DNA of 44,903 nt from JBAZOO01 sp041648735. Its GTDB lineage: Bacteria; Verrucomicrobiota; Lentisphaeria; Oligosphaerales; CAITYL01. Below are positions 16,322 through 26,798 of this stretch, piece by piece; positions within the stretch are counted from its first letter, which is position 1, and every line of letters begins with the position of its first letter. The translations under genes were made by a program, and so were the position numbers. The DNA is taken from contig JBAZOO010000032.1 in assembly GCA_041648735.1 (NCBI GenBank), positions 1 to 44,903 on the forward strand. The letters run 5' to 3'. Below the pieces are notes generated by a model, which worked only from the letters and a program-made list of their open reading frames with translations, was not told the DNA's origin and searched no databases.

Positions 16322-17414
16322 AGCGCCCTCCAATCGCTTGCAGGATCCGCGCCGGGTCGGCGTCGGCGACGACTTCAACCTGGCCGATCGCCCGCGGCAG
16401 CAGCAGCCGCGGCCGGCCGCCAACCGTTTTCTTGTCGTGCCCGATGGCGGCGAGGATGGCTTCGGGCTGGAAGCGGCCCGGCGGCGGGCGGACGGGCAGG
16501 CCGAGCCGTTCGAGCAGTGCGTCCTGGCGCCGGGGCAGTTCCGGGGCGGCCAGGCCAAGGAGCACCGCCAAGTCCGCCGCCATCCCCATGCCGATGGCGA
16601 CGGCTTCGCCATGGTTCAGCTCCGCAAAGCCGCCGAGCGCCTCCACGGCATGGCCGAAGGTGTGGCCGTAGTTGAGCAGCATCCGGCGGCCGCCCTCCTT
16701 TTCGTCCGCCAGCACGACCTCCGCCTTGAGTTCGCAGCAGCGGGCGATGATCGCCTCCAGCATGGGGATCTCCGCCTGGAGCGCGGGCAGCGTGGTTTGT
16801 TCCAGCCGGGCGAAGAGCGCGGCGTCGAGGATCACGCCGTATTTGACGATTTCGGCGAGGCCGCAGCGCCATTCGCGGTCGGGCAGGGTGGCGAGGGTGC
16901 GGAGATCGCACCAGACGAGCCGGGGCTGGTGGAAGGCGCCGACCAGGTTTTTGCCCTCGGGCAGATCCACGCCGGTCTTGCCGCCGACGGAGCTGTCGAC
17001 CATGGCCAGGAGCGTGGTGGGCACCTGGATGAACTCGATGCCGCGCATGTAGCAGGCGGCGAAGAAGCCGGCCAGGTCGCCGACCACGCCGCCGCCGAGG
17101 GCGACGGCCAGGCAGCGGCGGTCGAGGCCGAGGCGGACGGCGGCGCGCCAGAGGCTGGCCATGGTCTCCAGCGTCTTGGAGGCCTCGCCGGCGGGGATCA
17201 CGAGCGGGTCGGTGAGGGTGGCGCCGGCGCCTTCCAGGAGTGCCTTGAGGGGGCGGGCGTGGAGGGGGGCGACCTGGCTGTCGGTGAGGACGCAGCAGCG
17301 CCGCCCCCGCACCAAGGCGGCCAGGCCGGCGCGGGCGGCGGCAGCGGTGTCGGGGCCGGTGCCGATGTGGATGGCATAGGCGCGGCCGGGGAGGTTGACG
17401 TGGACAGTGCGCAT
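16308..17414 (-). CDS. aroB: 3-dehydroquinate synthase
   Basis: A 368-residue NAD- and metal-dependent enzyme of the shikimate pathway that converts DAHP to 3-dehydroquinate. Landmarks are IPAGEASKTLET, the glycine-rich GGGVVGDLAGFFAACYMRG, QVPTTLLAMVDSSVGGKTGVD (in part) and the metal-binding NYGHTFGHAVE with HGEAVAIGM. The ATG at 17414 gives the usual MRTVHVNLPGRAYAIHIG start. The stop overlaps the dprA start, so the two are translationally coupled. A good promoter is at 17464-17492. Length is normal (about 360). Confidence 0.95.
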   Translation of the reverse strand: MRTVHVNLPGRAYAIHIGTGPDTAAAARAGLAALVRGRRCCVLTDSQVAPLHARPLKALLEGAGATLTDPLVIPAGEASKTLETMASLWRAAVRLGLDRRCLAVALGGGVVGDLAGFFAACYMRGIEFIQVPTTLLAMVDSSVGGKTGVDLPEGKNLVGAFHQPRLVWCDLRTLATLPDREWRCGLAEIVKYGVILDAALFARLEQTTLPALQAEIPMLEAIIARCCELKAEVVLADEKEGGRRMLLNYGHTFGHAVEALGGFAELNHGEAVAIGMGMAADLAVLLGLAAPELPRRQDALLERLGLPVRPPPGRFQPEAILAAIGHDKKTVGGRPRLLLPRAIGQVEVVADADPARILQAIGGRCGQP

Positions 17415-17463
17415 GGCTGACTTTCCAGGTTCGGGTGGTGGCATGGGGGATGCACCTGCCCAC

Positions 17464-17492
17464 AATATACGCATATTTGTTAGCCCTTGCAA
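17464..17492 (-). promoter_or_regulatory. Sigma70-type promoter of aroB-dprA
   Basis: On the minus strand TTGCAA (17487-17492), a 17-base spacer and TATATT (17464-17469). The predicted start near 17457 gives a leader of about 43 nt. Confidence 0.65.
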
Positions 17493-17517
17493 GTCCGGCT
17501 GGCCACCAACCCCTTTT

Positions 17518-17532
17518 TTGCGGAGTCCGCAA
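17518..17532. repeat. Iterated palindrome copy, perfect 15-mer
   Basis: TTGCGGAGTCCGCAA is a perfect inverted repeat around one central G. This is the only intergenic copy with both full arms. It lies between the zinc-ribbon gene and the aroB promoter; a run of six T precedes the GCGG core on the plus strand. Confidence 0.6.
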
Positions 17533-17606
17533 ATCCGGCGACGCTCGCGGCCGGCCCCAAACCCCGCGCCGGCGCCCGGATGATGCGCGGCCGCGCTTGC
17601 CGGAAA

Positions 17607-19664
17607 TCAGGGTCCAGGGGCGGCGGGCGGCGGCGCGCTGCCAAGCTGCGCCTCGGCCGCGGGAGCCGGCGGGGGCGGCAGGAGCTGGTGCTGGGCGATG
17701 GCGGCGGCCAGCCAGGTGGCGAGGTTCTCCGCGCCGGCGGCGTTGTGGCGGTGCCAGTCGTGCATCCACTTGTGGGCGCTCTTGTGGCCGCCGACCACGA
17801 ATTGGCGGGCGGTGTCGGCCACGGGGATGCCGGCCTGCTCGGCCAAGTGCCGGCTGTGGGCCAGCCCCTGGTTGTAGGCCGCTTCCTGGAGGGTGATCCA
17901 GGCGGCCAGCTCCGGATGCGCGGCCGCCAGGTCCTGCGGCAGCAGCGGGGTGCCGGTCCAGAAGAGCAGGCGGGCGGCGGGCAGTTCCGCGCGCAGCCGC
18001 TGGATCAAGGTGGCGGCGGCTTCCTGGAGTTCGCCGGCGGGGCGGAGCGGCTGGAGGGTTTCGGCCGCGATCCAACTGTCGGCCTGGACAAAGGAGAAGA
18101 TGACGAGGTGCGGCGCGAAGGGGGTCACGTCGCGCGCCAGCCGGACCAGGGCCTGGGCGCTGGTGCAGTGGGGGATGCCGGCGTTGACCACGGCCAGCCG
18201 GCGGCCAGCGGCGAGAGGGGCGAGCTTCGCCGCCAGCAGGGTGGGCCAGGCTTCGGCGGGATTGGCGGCGGACCAGGTCTGGCCGTCGCCGAAACAGGCG
18301 ATCCGCAGGTCGGCGGCCTCGGCGGCGCGGATCGTCTCCGGGGTGAAATGCGGCGGCAGGTTGGCAATGGCCGGGTCGGCGTTCCAGCGGCCATGGTGCG
18401 GAATCCGCACCACCGCGTGGTCCGGCCGCTTGATGTGCGGCATCGTCTGCACCTGCTCGGCCATGAACTTGACGCATTTGGGGCAGGTGTCGGGCAGGGT
18501 GGAGGCGCCCTGGTGGGCGAGAAGCTGTTCGTAGGAGGAGCACTTGAACTCCGCGCCGCACTTGCCGCAGGCGACCTGGAGGGGGGCATGGCCGTTGAGG
18601 AAGCGGTCGCAGTCGGGGCAGCGGCGGCCGCCGGGCTCGGGGCGGCCGGCGAGGCGGTCGCGGACCTGGTCGGCGGGGCTGTAGCTCCAGCTCCCCTGGC
18701 AACCAGGGACGGTGCAGGGCATGGGCTTGGGGGCGGTCTTGCGGATGGCCTCGACGCAGGCGGGGCAGAGATGGGGAACCGGCTGGGTGCGGCCGGCGGC
18801 GCGGTCCTGGAGCTGCTGCGTGCGGGTGTAGAGCCAAGTGCCGGGACAGCCCTTGTGGCGGCAGGGCATGGGGGTGTCCTGAAGGGCATGGAACGCCTTG
18901 AAGCATTCCGGGCACATGCGGGGCATGACCGGGTCGCTGGCGCTGGCGCTGAGCAGGTGTTCAAGCTGGGCGTAGGGGGAGAAGCTCCAAGTGCCCTTGC
19001 AGCCCCGGACGCGGCAGGGGATTTCGGCTGGCTGCAAGGCGGCGGCCTTGTCGAGGCAGGAGTGGCAGAGGCGGTGCGGCGGCTCTTCGAGCTGGCGGCC
19101 GGTGGCCAGCCATTCGAGCTGCTGGTAGCGGTTCCAGGCCCAGGTATGGGTGCAGCCCCTGATGCGGCAGGGCATCGGCTTGTCCTGGAGGGCCTGGAAG
19201 CGGCGGAAGCAGTCGGGGCAGAAGCGGGCCGGGGGCGGCGCGGCAGGGGCGGCGCGGCTCTGCTCCTCGCGCGTCCAGAGCCAAGTGCCCTTGCAGCCTT
19301 TGATGCGGCAGGGGACCGGCTTGTCCTGGAGCTGGTTGCGGCGGACGCGGCAGCCCTCGCAATGGTTGGGCGGCGGGTTCTTGCGCCCCTGGATGCGGGC
19401 TTCAAGCTGCTGCATCCGGCTCCAGGCCCACGTCCCCGGACAGGCCGGGGTGGCGCAGGGCATCGGCTTGTCCGCCAGCTCCCGCCAGATGGCGTAGCAA
19501 CGATCGCACATCCCCTTGGGGCGATCCGGTTCGCCGCCGGGGCCGCCAGCGGCCAGCATGTTCTGGCAGCCGCGGACGGTGCAGGCCAGCGGTTGGTCGG
19601 GGAACAGGTCGCCAAGAGTGCCAAGACTTCGTGCCACGGGAAGGGGTTCCGTCTTCAACTTCAT
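17607..19664 (-). CDS. Multi-zinc-ribbon protein with C-terminal degenerate SGNH-hydrolase domain
   Basis: A 685-residue protein I do not recognise as a named family. Residues about 25-400 hold eight modules of about 49 residues. Most follow C-x4-C-x3-[ST]-W-x-[WFY]-x-Q/x-C-x2-C, with Cys pairs at 28/33+53/56, 70/75+102/105, 119/124+149/152, 166/171+200/203, 217/222+251/254, 268/273+300/303, 317/322+349/352 and 366/369+394/397. Each looks able to bind one zinc. Their layout resembles the probable zinc-ribbon 'zf-trcl' type (C..C..F.FT...Q...C..C). Residues about 452-660 fold-match an SGNH/GDSL hydrolase (RIACFGDGQTW, VVNAGI, HNAAGAENLA). However, the nucleophile Ser is Gly461, and the block III Gly and Asn are also absent (SFVQADS), so hydrolysis is unlikely. 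No signal peptide. It lies 37 bases after mreB on the same strand, where mreC is usual. Role unknown: protein or nucleic-acid binding is possible. Confidence 0.75.
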   Translation of the reverse strand: MKLKTEPLPVARSLGTLGDLFPDQPLACTVRGCQNMLAAGGPGGEPDRPKGMCDRCYAIWRELADKPMPCATPACPGTWAWSRMQQLEARIQGRKNPPPNHCEGCRVRRNQLQDKPVPCRIKGCKGTWLWTREEQSRAAPAAPPPARFCPDCFRRFQALQDKPMPCRIRGCTHTWAWNRYQQLEWLATGRQLEEPPHRLCHSCLDKAAALQPAEIPCRVRGCKGTWSFSPYAQLEHLLSASASDPVMPRMCPECFKAFHALQDTPMPCRHKGCPGTWLYTRTQQLQDRAAGRTQPVPHLCPACVEAIRKTAPKPMPCTVPGCQGSWSYSPADQVRDRLAGRPEPGGRRCPDCDRFLNGHAPLQVACGKCGAEFKCSSYEQLLAHQGASTLPDTCPKCVKFMAEQVQTMPHIKRPDHAVVRIPHHGRWNADPAIANLPPHFTPETIRAAEAADLRIACFGDGQTWSAANPAEAWPTLLAAKLAPLAAGRRLAVVNAGIPHCTSAQALVRLARDVTPFAPHLVIFSFVQADSWIAAETLQPLRPAGELQEAAATLIQRLRAELPAARLLFWTGTPLLPQDLAAAHPELAAWITLQEAAYNQGLAHSRHLAEQAGIPVADTARQFVVGGHKSAHKWMHDWHRHNAAGAENLATWLAAAIAQHQLLPPPPAPAAEAQLGSAPPPAAPGP
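18398..18408. repeat. Variant of the iterated palindrome (GCGGAATCCGC)
   Basis: Inside the zinc-ribbon gene as GTG CGG ATT CCG CAC (Val-Arg-Ile-Pro-His). With flanks it is a perfect 17-base palindrome, GGTGCGGAATCCGCACC, with central A. Confidence 0.35.
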
Positions 19665-19701
19665 GCGGTTGCGGGCGGCGGGGGCGGATGCGGGGGCCGC
19701 C

Positions 19702-20760
<1,059 letters not shown>

Positions 20761-20908
20761 CGGAGGCCGTCTCCACCAGCTCCCCGCCACTCCAGGGACG
20801 GCGGGCAGGAAAGGGATCAGTCAAGCCACAAAATGCCATAACATAACATGCAGGCGGCAAAAAGTGCATGGCCGGAGGCGCAAGGCTCCCCATTCCGCTT
20901 TCGCACGG

Positions 20909-20914
20909 TATACT
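20909..20914 (+). promoter_or_regulatory. -10 box upstream of the metal permease gene
   Basis: TATACT, 52 bases before the proposed ATG. No clear -35. Confidence 0.3.
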
Positions 20915-20966
20915 TCAACCGCCGCCGCCATCCCAGCATCCCACCCCACCGCCGCCGGCCCCACCC

Positions 20967-21806
20967 ATGCTCGCCCCCTGGCACCACCTCGTCGCCCAAC
21001 TGCCGTTCGACTGGGCCCAGTTCGAGTTCATGCGCCATGCGCTGCTCACCGTCCTGCTCGCCGCCCCCCTCTTCGCCCTGCTCGGCGGCATGGTGCTCAG
21101 CCAGCAGATGGCCTTCTTCTCGGACGCGGTCGGGCATTCGGCCCTGACCGGCATCGCCCTCGGCATCCTCCTCGGCCTGGGCGACCCCGGCTGGAGCATG
21201 GCCGGCTTCGCGGTGCTCCTGGCCCTGGCCGTCACCGCCCTCCGCCGCTGGAGCGCCGCCTCGACCGACACCGTGGTCGGCCTGGTCATGGCCGGCGCCG
21301 TCGCCCTCGGCTTGGTGCTGCTCTCCCGGGGCGGCGGCTTCAACAAGTACACCCAATACCTGATCGGCGACATCCTCACCGTCGCCCCGGCGGACATCGC
21401 CCGGCTGGCTGGCCTGCTCCTGGCCATCCTCGGCTTCTGGGCCGGCGCCTTCAACCGCCTCCACCTGGCCAGCCTCAACCGCGCCCTCGCCCAAAGCCGG
21501 GGCGTCCCCGTCTGGGGGCTGGAATGCGGCTTCGCCGTCCTCACCGCCCTGGCCGTGGCCCTCACCATCCCCTGGGTCGGCCTGCTGGTGGTCAACTCCC
21601 TGCTCATCCTGCCCGCCGCCGCCGCCCGCAACGTCGCCCGCGGCACCGTCGCCTGCCATTGGCTGGCGATCGGCTTCAGCCTCGCCGCCGGCGTGGCCGG
21701 CCTGGTCACCTCCTACTACACCGCCACCGCCACCGGCGCCACCATCGTCCTCTTCGCCATGGGGCTCTTCCTGCTCACCCTGCCCGGCCGCCGCCGCCGG
21801 ACATGA
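20967..21806 (+). CDS. Metal ABC transporter permease (ZnuB/TroC/MntB type)
   Basis: A protein of about 279 residues with 8-9 membrane segments, of the ABC-3 family that imports zinc, manganese or iron. Landmarks are LLGGMVLSQQMAFFSDAVGHSALTGIALG (start of the conserved region, quoted in part), TDTVVGLVMAGAVALG and ALTIPWVGLLVVNSLLILPAA near the C-terminus. I chose ATG at 20967; the 33 upstream in-frame codons are mostly Pro and look non-coding. No strong ribosome site is visible. The ATPase and solute-binding partners expected for a working importer are not next to it in this window. It lies between divergent mreB and convergent tadA. Confidence 0.75.
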   Translation: MLAPWHHLVAQLPFDWAQFEFMRHALLTVLLAAPLFALLGGMVLSQQMAFFSDAVGHSALTGIALGILLGLGDPGWSMAGFAVLLALAVTALRRWSAASTDTVVGLVMAGAVALGLVLLSRGGGFNKYTQYLIGDILTVAPADIARLAGLLLAILGFWAGAFNRLHLASLNRALAQSRGVPVWGLECGFAVLTALAVALTIPWVGLLVVNSLLILPAAAARNVARGTVACHWLAIGFSLAAGVAGLVTSYYTATATGATIVLFAMGLFLLTLPGRRRRT

Positions 21807-21836
21807 CGCCCCGCCCCGGCCCGATCCGGAAAGCGC

Positions 21837-22343
21837 TCACCCCCCCGCCGTCGCCTCCCGCCGCCGCCGGCGGAAGAACGCCTGGAGCATGGCCAGGCAC
21901 TCCGCCGCCAGAACCCCGCCCGTGACCTCGACGGCATGGAGCATCCCCGGAAAGGCGGTGATGTCGAGGACGCTGCCCGCCGCGCCGCAGCGCGGATCGG
22001 CGCAGCCGTAGACCAGCCGCCCCAGCCGGCTGTTGACCATCGCCCCCGCGCACATCGCGCACGGCTCCTTGGTCACGTACAAGGTCGCCCCGGTGAGGCG
22101 CCAGTCGCCCAGCGCCGCCGCCGCCTGGGTCAACGCAACCATCTCGGCGTGGGCCGTCCCATCCTTGAGCATCTCGACCTGGTTCCAGGCCCGGGAGACC
22201 ACCCGGCCGCCGGCCACCACCACCGCGCCCACGGGCACCTCGCCGGCGGCGGCGGCCCGCTCCGCCAGCCGCAACGCCAGCCGCATCGCCGCCTCGTCCG
22301 TCAGCGCCTCCCGGATTGCCGTCCCCTGTCCTGCCGCCGTCAT
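21837..22343 (-). CDS. tadA: tRNA-specific adenosine deaminase
   Basis: A 168-residue zinc deaminase that makes inosine at the wobble position of tRNA-Arg(ACG). The catalytic HAE is at 65-67 (GTAHAEM) and the zinc-binding PCAMC at 94-98, followed by GAMVNSRLGRLVYG. The ATG at 22343 (MTAAGQGTAIREALTD) gives normal length; the 34 codons upstream include an obvious intergenic hairpin. Confidence 0.92.
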   Translation of the reverse strand: MTAAGQGTAIREALTDEAAMRLALRLAERAAAAGEVPVGAVVVAGGRVVSRAWNQVEMLKDGTAHAEMVALTQAAAALGDWRLTGATLYVTKEPCAMCAGAMVNSRLGRLVYGCADPRCGAAGSVLDITAFPGMLHAVEVTGGVLAAECLAMLQAFFRRRRREATAGG

Positions 22344-22646
22344 GCCATCACCCAACAACCTTTCCCTGTGCGACGCACCGGGAATGTATGCCCCTTTCCG
22401 GGAAAGGGAAGCCCGGCCGGCAGCGCCGCCCAAACATGCAAGCATCTTTTTGCCTTTTTCAGTCTGGCCGCCCGCCTGCTGCTCATCCTCCCCCTGCTAA
22501 TCGGCGCCGCCTGGTGCGCCCATGACCTGCTGCCGTCCCGGCGCCGGCCGGCCCGCGCCCCGGCGCACCGCCGTTGAAACGCCGAGCTGGGGCTCGGCGC
22601 TCCCAGGTGATGGAATGCCTGTGGCCGGCAAATGAATGGCCGGGGC
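22344..22646. other. Intergenic region between tadA and tonB
   Basis: It holds a CCCTTT/AAAGGG hairpin (22392-22408) near the tadA start and the candidate tonB terminator (22581-22598). The plus strand has a short hydrophobic open segment (about 22465-22577) with G/C-rich third positions but no start codon, so it is not annotated as a gene. Confidence 0.4.
22581..22598 (-). terminator. Candidate terminator of exbB-exbD-tonB
   Basis: GCCGAGC (22581-22587), a TGGG loop and GCTCGGC (22592-22598), 48 bases past the tonB stop. No T-run. Confidence 0.4.
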
Positions 22647-23582
22647 TCAGTCCAGCTCGAAGGCGACTTCGACCTCAAGCTGGCTGGCGGCGATGTTGAA
22701 CTGGCGCGGCGAACTCCGCAGCTTTTGCAGCGCCGCGATGAGTTGGCGGACGCTGGCGTCCATCGCGCCGACGCCGGAGGCGCGGGCGACGCTGGCGACC
22801 TTGACCGTGCCGTCATTGAGGATCACCAGGCGCACGAGGACCCGGGGGGTGGCGCCGCCGACTTCGGCCCGGCTCGGCTCGCGCCAGCGGCTGTCCAGCT
22901 CGGCCTTCAGGGCGCTGAAGAACTCCGCCGCGGCATCGCTGGAGACCGCGGCGGCGGCGCCGCTGGCGAACCGGGGGGTGACCACCGGGTTGGGGACGCC
23001 GGCCATCAGCCGCTCTTTGATGTCGTTGGCGTTGATCTTGGGGGGTGCCCCCGGCTTCAGCGCCGCCAGCGTCGGCTTCGCCGGCTTCCGCAGGCTCCGG
23101 CGCATCTCTTTTATCCGTTCCGCGCGCCGTTCCGCGGCCGTGGGCTGGGGCGGTGGCGGCGGCTCCGGCTTCCTCTTTTCCGGCGGCTTGATTGCCGGCT
23201 TGTCGGTCGGGGCCGGCGGCTTCGGCGGCGGGGCCGGCGGCTTCTCGACCGCCGTCACGGCCGGCTTGGGCGGAGTTGGCGGCGGCGGCGGCGGCGGCGG
23301 GGCTTCGCCGATCTCCGGCTCGTCGGGCAGGGGTTCGACTTTGGGGGGCGGCTCCGGCTTGTCCTGCTCCGCCTGGCGCGATTCCCGCTCCAGTTGCTTG
23401 AGCTGGGCCGGGGAGACCAGGGAGACGCTGACCGGCGGCGGCTTGACCGGCTGCAGGCTCTGCCACCAGCCCGCCAGCCAGAAGAGCCCGAGGAAGAGGG
23501 CGTGCAGCAGCACTGCGGTGAGCCGCACGGCTGGCCGCGGCGTGTCCAGGCGCTCATGGGCGGTGGTCAGGGTGGCGATCAT
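22647..23582 (-). CDS. tonB: TonB-family energy transducer
   Basis: A 311-residue periplasm-spanning protein. One N-terminal membrane helix (about 20-40, VRLTAVLLHALFLGLFWLAG) is followed by a long Pro/Lys/Glu-rich rod (about 45-150) and a C-terminal domain with RVLVRLVILNDGTVKVASVARASG, the TonB/TolA-type segment. It transmits proton-motive energy from the ExbB/ExbD motor to outer-membrane transporters. The gene lies 19 bases after exbD. Absence of tolB/pal nearby favours a TonB over a TolA role, though the C-terminus is close to both. Confidence 0.8.
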   Translation of the reverse strand: MIATLTTAHERLDTPRPAVRLTAVLLHALFLGLFWLAGWWQSLQPVKPPPVSVSLVSPAQLKQLERESRQAEQDKPEPPPKVEPLPDEPEIGEAPPPPPPPPTPPKPAVTAVEKPPAPPPKPPAPTDKPAIKPPEKRKPEPPPPPQPTAAERRAERIKEMRRSLRKPAKPTLAALKPGAPPKINANDIKERLMAGVPNPVVTPRFASGAAAAVSSDAAAEFFSALKAELDSRWREPSRAEVGGATPRVLVRLVILNDGTVKVASVARASGVGAMDASVRQLIAALQKLRSSPRQFNIAASQLEVEVAFELD

Positions 23583-23601
23583 GGCAGGGGGGGGAAGGCG
23601 G

Positions 23602-24009
23602 CTACAAATCTTCGGCTTCGGTCACCAGGGAGACGCTTTTGACGCCGGCTTTGTTCACGGCCTTGAGCAACTCGATCACCTGCCCGTAGTCGCGCCCTTG
23701 GTCGGCCCGGACAAGGACGACGAGTTCGGGGGTGCGCTCCACCAGCAGCCGCAGCGCCCGTTCGAGGTCGGGCAGCGCGGTCTCCTGCTTGTCGAAGATG
23801 ATGCGGCCCTTGGCGTTGAGGGTGACGATCCGGCTCTTGTCGGCATCGAGCGGCTTGGCGTTCATCCGCGGCGGAGTCACGTCGGTGCCGTATTCCAGCA
23901 CCGGCGCCGTGATCAGGAAGACGATCAGCAGCAGGAACGAAATGTCCATGAAGGAGGTGAGCTGGACGTCCGTGACCAGTTTCAGCTTGGTTTTGTAGCG
24001 GCGGCGCAC
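23602..24009 (-). CDS. exbD: ExbD/TolR-type biopolymer transport protein
   Basis: A 135-residue protein with one N-terminal helix. VQLTSFMDISFLLLIVFLITAP carries the conserved membrane Asp of the proton path, followed by a small periplasmic domain (VLVRADQGRDYGQVIELL). The start is GTG at 24009 (VRRRYKTKLKL), with GAGGG 8-12 bases upstream. The upstream in-frame codons lie inside exbB in another frame. Confidence 0.85.
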   Translation of the reverse strand: MRRRYKTKLKLVTDVQLTSFMDISFLLLIVFLITAPVLEYGTDVTPPRMNAKPLDADKSRIVTLNAKGRIIFDKQETALPDLERALRLLVERTPELVVLVRADQGRDYGQVIELLKAVNKAGVKSVSLVTEAEDL

Positions 24010-24028
24010 GGGATTGCCCTCGGATGGG

Positions 24029-24751
24029 TCAGCGGCCTGGCAGGAAGCGCAGGCTGAAGAGCAGTTCGTCGGTGAAGTCGTCGAGGTCGCTGGTGACCCG
24101 GTGCATCTTGGTGACCAGGGAGTTGTAGCCGATGGCGGCGGGAATGGCGACAACCAGGCCGGCGACGGTGGTGAGCAGGGCGCCGCTGACGCCCGGCGCC
24201 AGGGCGGCGATGTCGGGCTTCCCCTTCTCGGCCAAGGCGCAGAAGGCGACCATGATGCCCCAGACGGTGCCGAGCAGGCCGAGCATGGGGCTGACGCTGA
24301 TGGTGGTGCCGAGGACCGGCAGGCGGTGCTCCAGGTCGGCGTTGATCCGGCCGTTGGTGCGTTCCATGGCGTTGCGGATCTTGTCCAGCTCGACTTCGCT
24401 GAGGCTCCGCGGCAGGCGGCGCTCCCGGCAGCAGAGGTCGAGGGTGCGGCTGTCCAGCTCCAGCAGTTCGATGAGGCTGTTCATGGCGGCGCGGTAGCTC
24501 TCGGCGGGGGGGCCGGCGAGCTTGTCGTCCTGGTGCAGCAGCTCCAGCGGGCCGCGGGCGGCGTGGTACTTGTCGAGGAAGGCGTCCACCTCGGCCCGGG
24601 CGCGGCGGACGACGATCCACTTCTCCAGCATCAGGATCCAGGCGTAGATCGAGATCAGGAAGAGCAGGACGACGATCCCGCGGCCAACGAAGTCGGAGGT
24701 TTCGAAGGCATAGAGGGCGACGTTGCTCGCCAGGGGGAGGGGGAGGCTCAT
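24029..24751 (-). CDS. exbB: ExbB/TolQ/MotA-type proton channel protein
   Basis: A 240-residue inner-membrane protein with a first helix near residues 20-45 (GRGIVVLLFLISIYAWILML) and the paired helices near 150-215 (ISVSPMLGLLGTVWGIMVAF; SGALLTTVAGLVVAIPAAIGYN). With ExbD it forms the proton-driven motor for TonB. First gene of the exbB-exbD-tonB operon; a minus-strand TATAGT (24859-24864) lies about 108 bases upstream. Confidence 0.88.
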   Translation of the reverse strand: MSLPLPLASNVALYAFETSDFVGRGIVVLLFLISIYAWILMLEKWIVVRRARAEVDAFLDKYHAARGPLELLHQDDKLAGPPAESYRAAMNSLIELLELDSRTLDLCCRERRLPRSLSEVELDKIRNAMERTNGRINADLEHRLPVLGTTISVSPMLGLLGTVWGIMVAFCALAEKGKPDIAALAPGVSGALLTTVAGLVVAIPAAIGYNSLVTKMHRVTSDLDDFTDELLFSLRFLPGR

Positions 24752-24858
24752 GGACCGCTTTCTTTCGTGCGCCCCGCCGCCGGAACCCGGGCTGGCCGCC
24801 TCATGCGCCGCCCCGGCCCGCGGGCGGGGCCTGGTTCCGGCAAAGCCGGGATTGACAT

Positions 24859-24864
24859 ACTATA
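24859..24864 (-). promoter_or_regulatory. -10 box upstream of exbB
   Basis: Minus-strand TATAGT without a clear -35. On the plus strand the same spot reads TTGACATACTATAAC, but spacing rules out a plus promoter from these elements. Confidence 0.35.
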
Positions 24865-24887
24865 ACCTGAAATGTCCGCCCCGCGGC

Positions 24888-24917
24888 CGGGAAAGTGGTG
24901 GCACCATCCCCGGTGCC
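24888..24917 (-). repeat. Dispersed 30-bp repeat, copy 3
   Basis: On the minus strand it begins GGCACCGGGGATGGTGCCAC and ends CACTTTCCCG. It matches copy 1 (212-241) at all but a few positions. Confidence 0.5.
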
Positions 24918-25142
24918 GTTCCCCCCTGCGCAACGGCCCCGCTCATGCCAATATTTAACAGTGCGTAAATCCGGGCACCCGGCGGACGCCCATGCTCCGT
25001 CCCGCCCTTGCCCCGGAGATCTACCGCCCACGCCAGCCCGCAACTCGCGTCCCACGTGACTTCGTGGTGAAGGCTCGAATCGTTGGATCCGGGGAATCCA
25101 TCCCGGCGGCGCCCCCCCCCGGGGCCAGCTTGAGTGACGGAG

Positions 25143-25148
25143 TATAGT
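25143..25148 (+). promoter_or_regulatory. -10 box upstream of guaA
   Basis: TATAGT, 47 bases before the guaA ATG. No convincing -35. Confidence 0.35.
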
Positions 25149-25195
25149 ACCCTTCCGCCATTTCCCCTCCCCCCCCCAGGACGCCGCCGCCCACC

Positions 25196-26740
<1,545 letters not shown>

Positions 26741-26798
26741 CGGGAAGGCCGCACCGGCATTCCGGCCCGTGACCCGGCGTTTTCGCCGAAGGGGGCGC

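Larger units (their letters stand above)
24752..25195. other. Divergent intergenic region exbB / guaA
   Basis: These 444 bases contain no recognisable gene. They hold -10 boxes for both flanking genes and copy 3 of the dispersed repeat. The stretch 24918-25140 shows nothing I can name. Confidence 0.5.

Noticed and set aside
22465..22577. Short hydrophobic plus-strand segment resembling a one-helix membrane protein
   Set aside because: Third positions look coding, but there is no start codon or ribosome site, and it overlaps the leader region of tadA on the other strand.
25020..25110. Possible tRNA-like sequence on the minus strand (GATTCGAGCC)
   Set aside because: The T-loop-like piece has no matching acceptor, D or anticodon stems.
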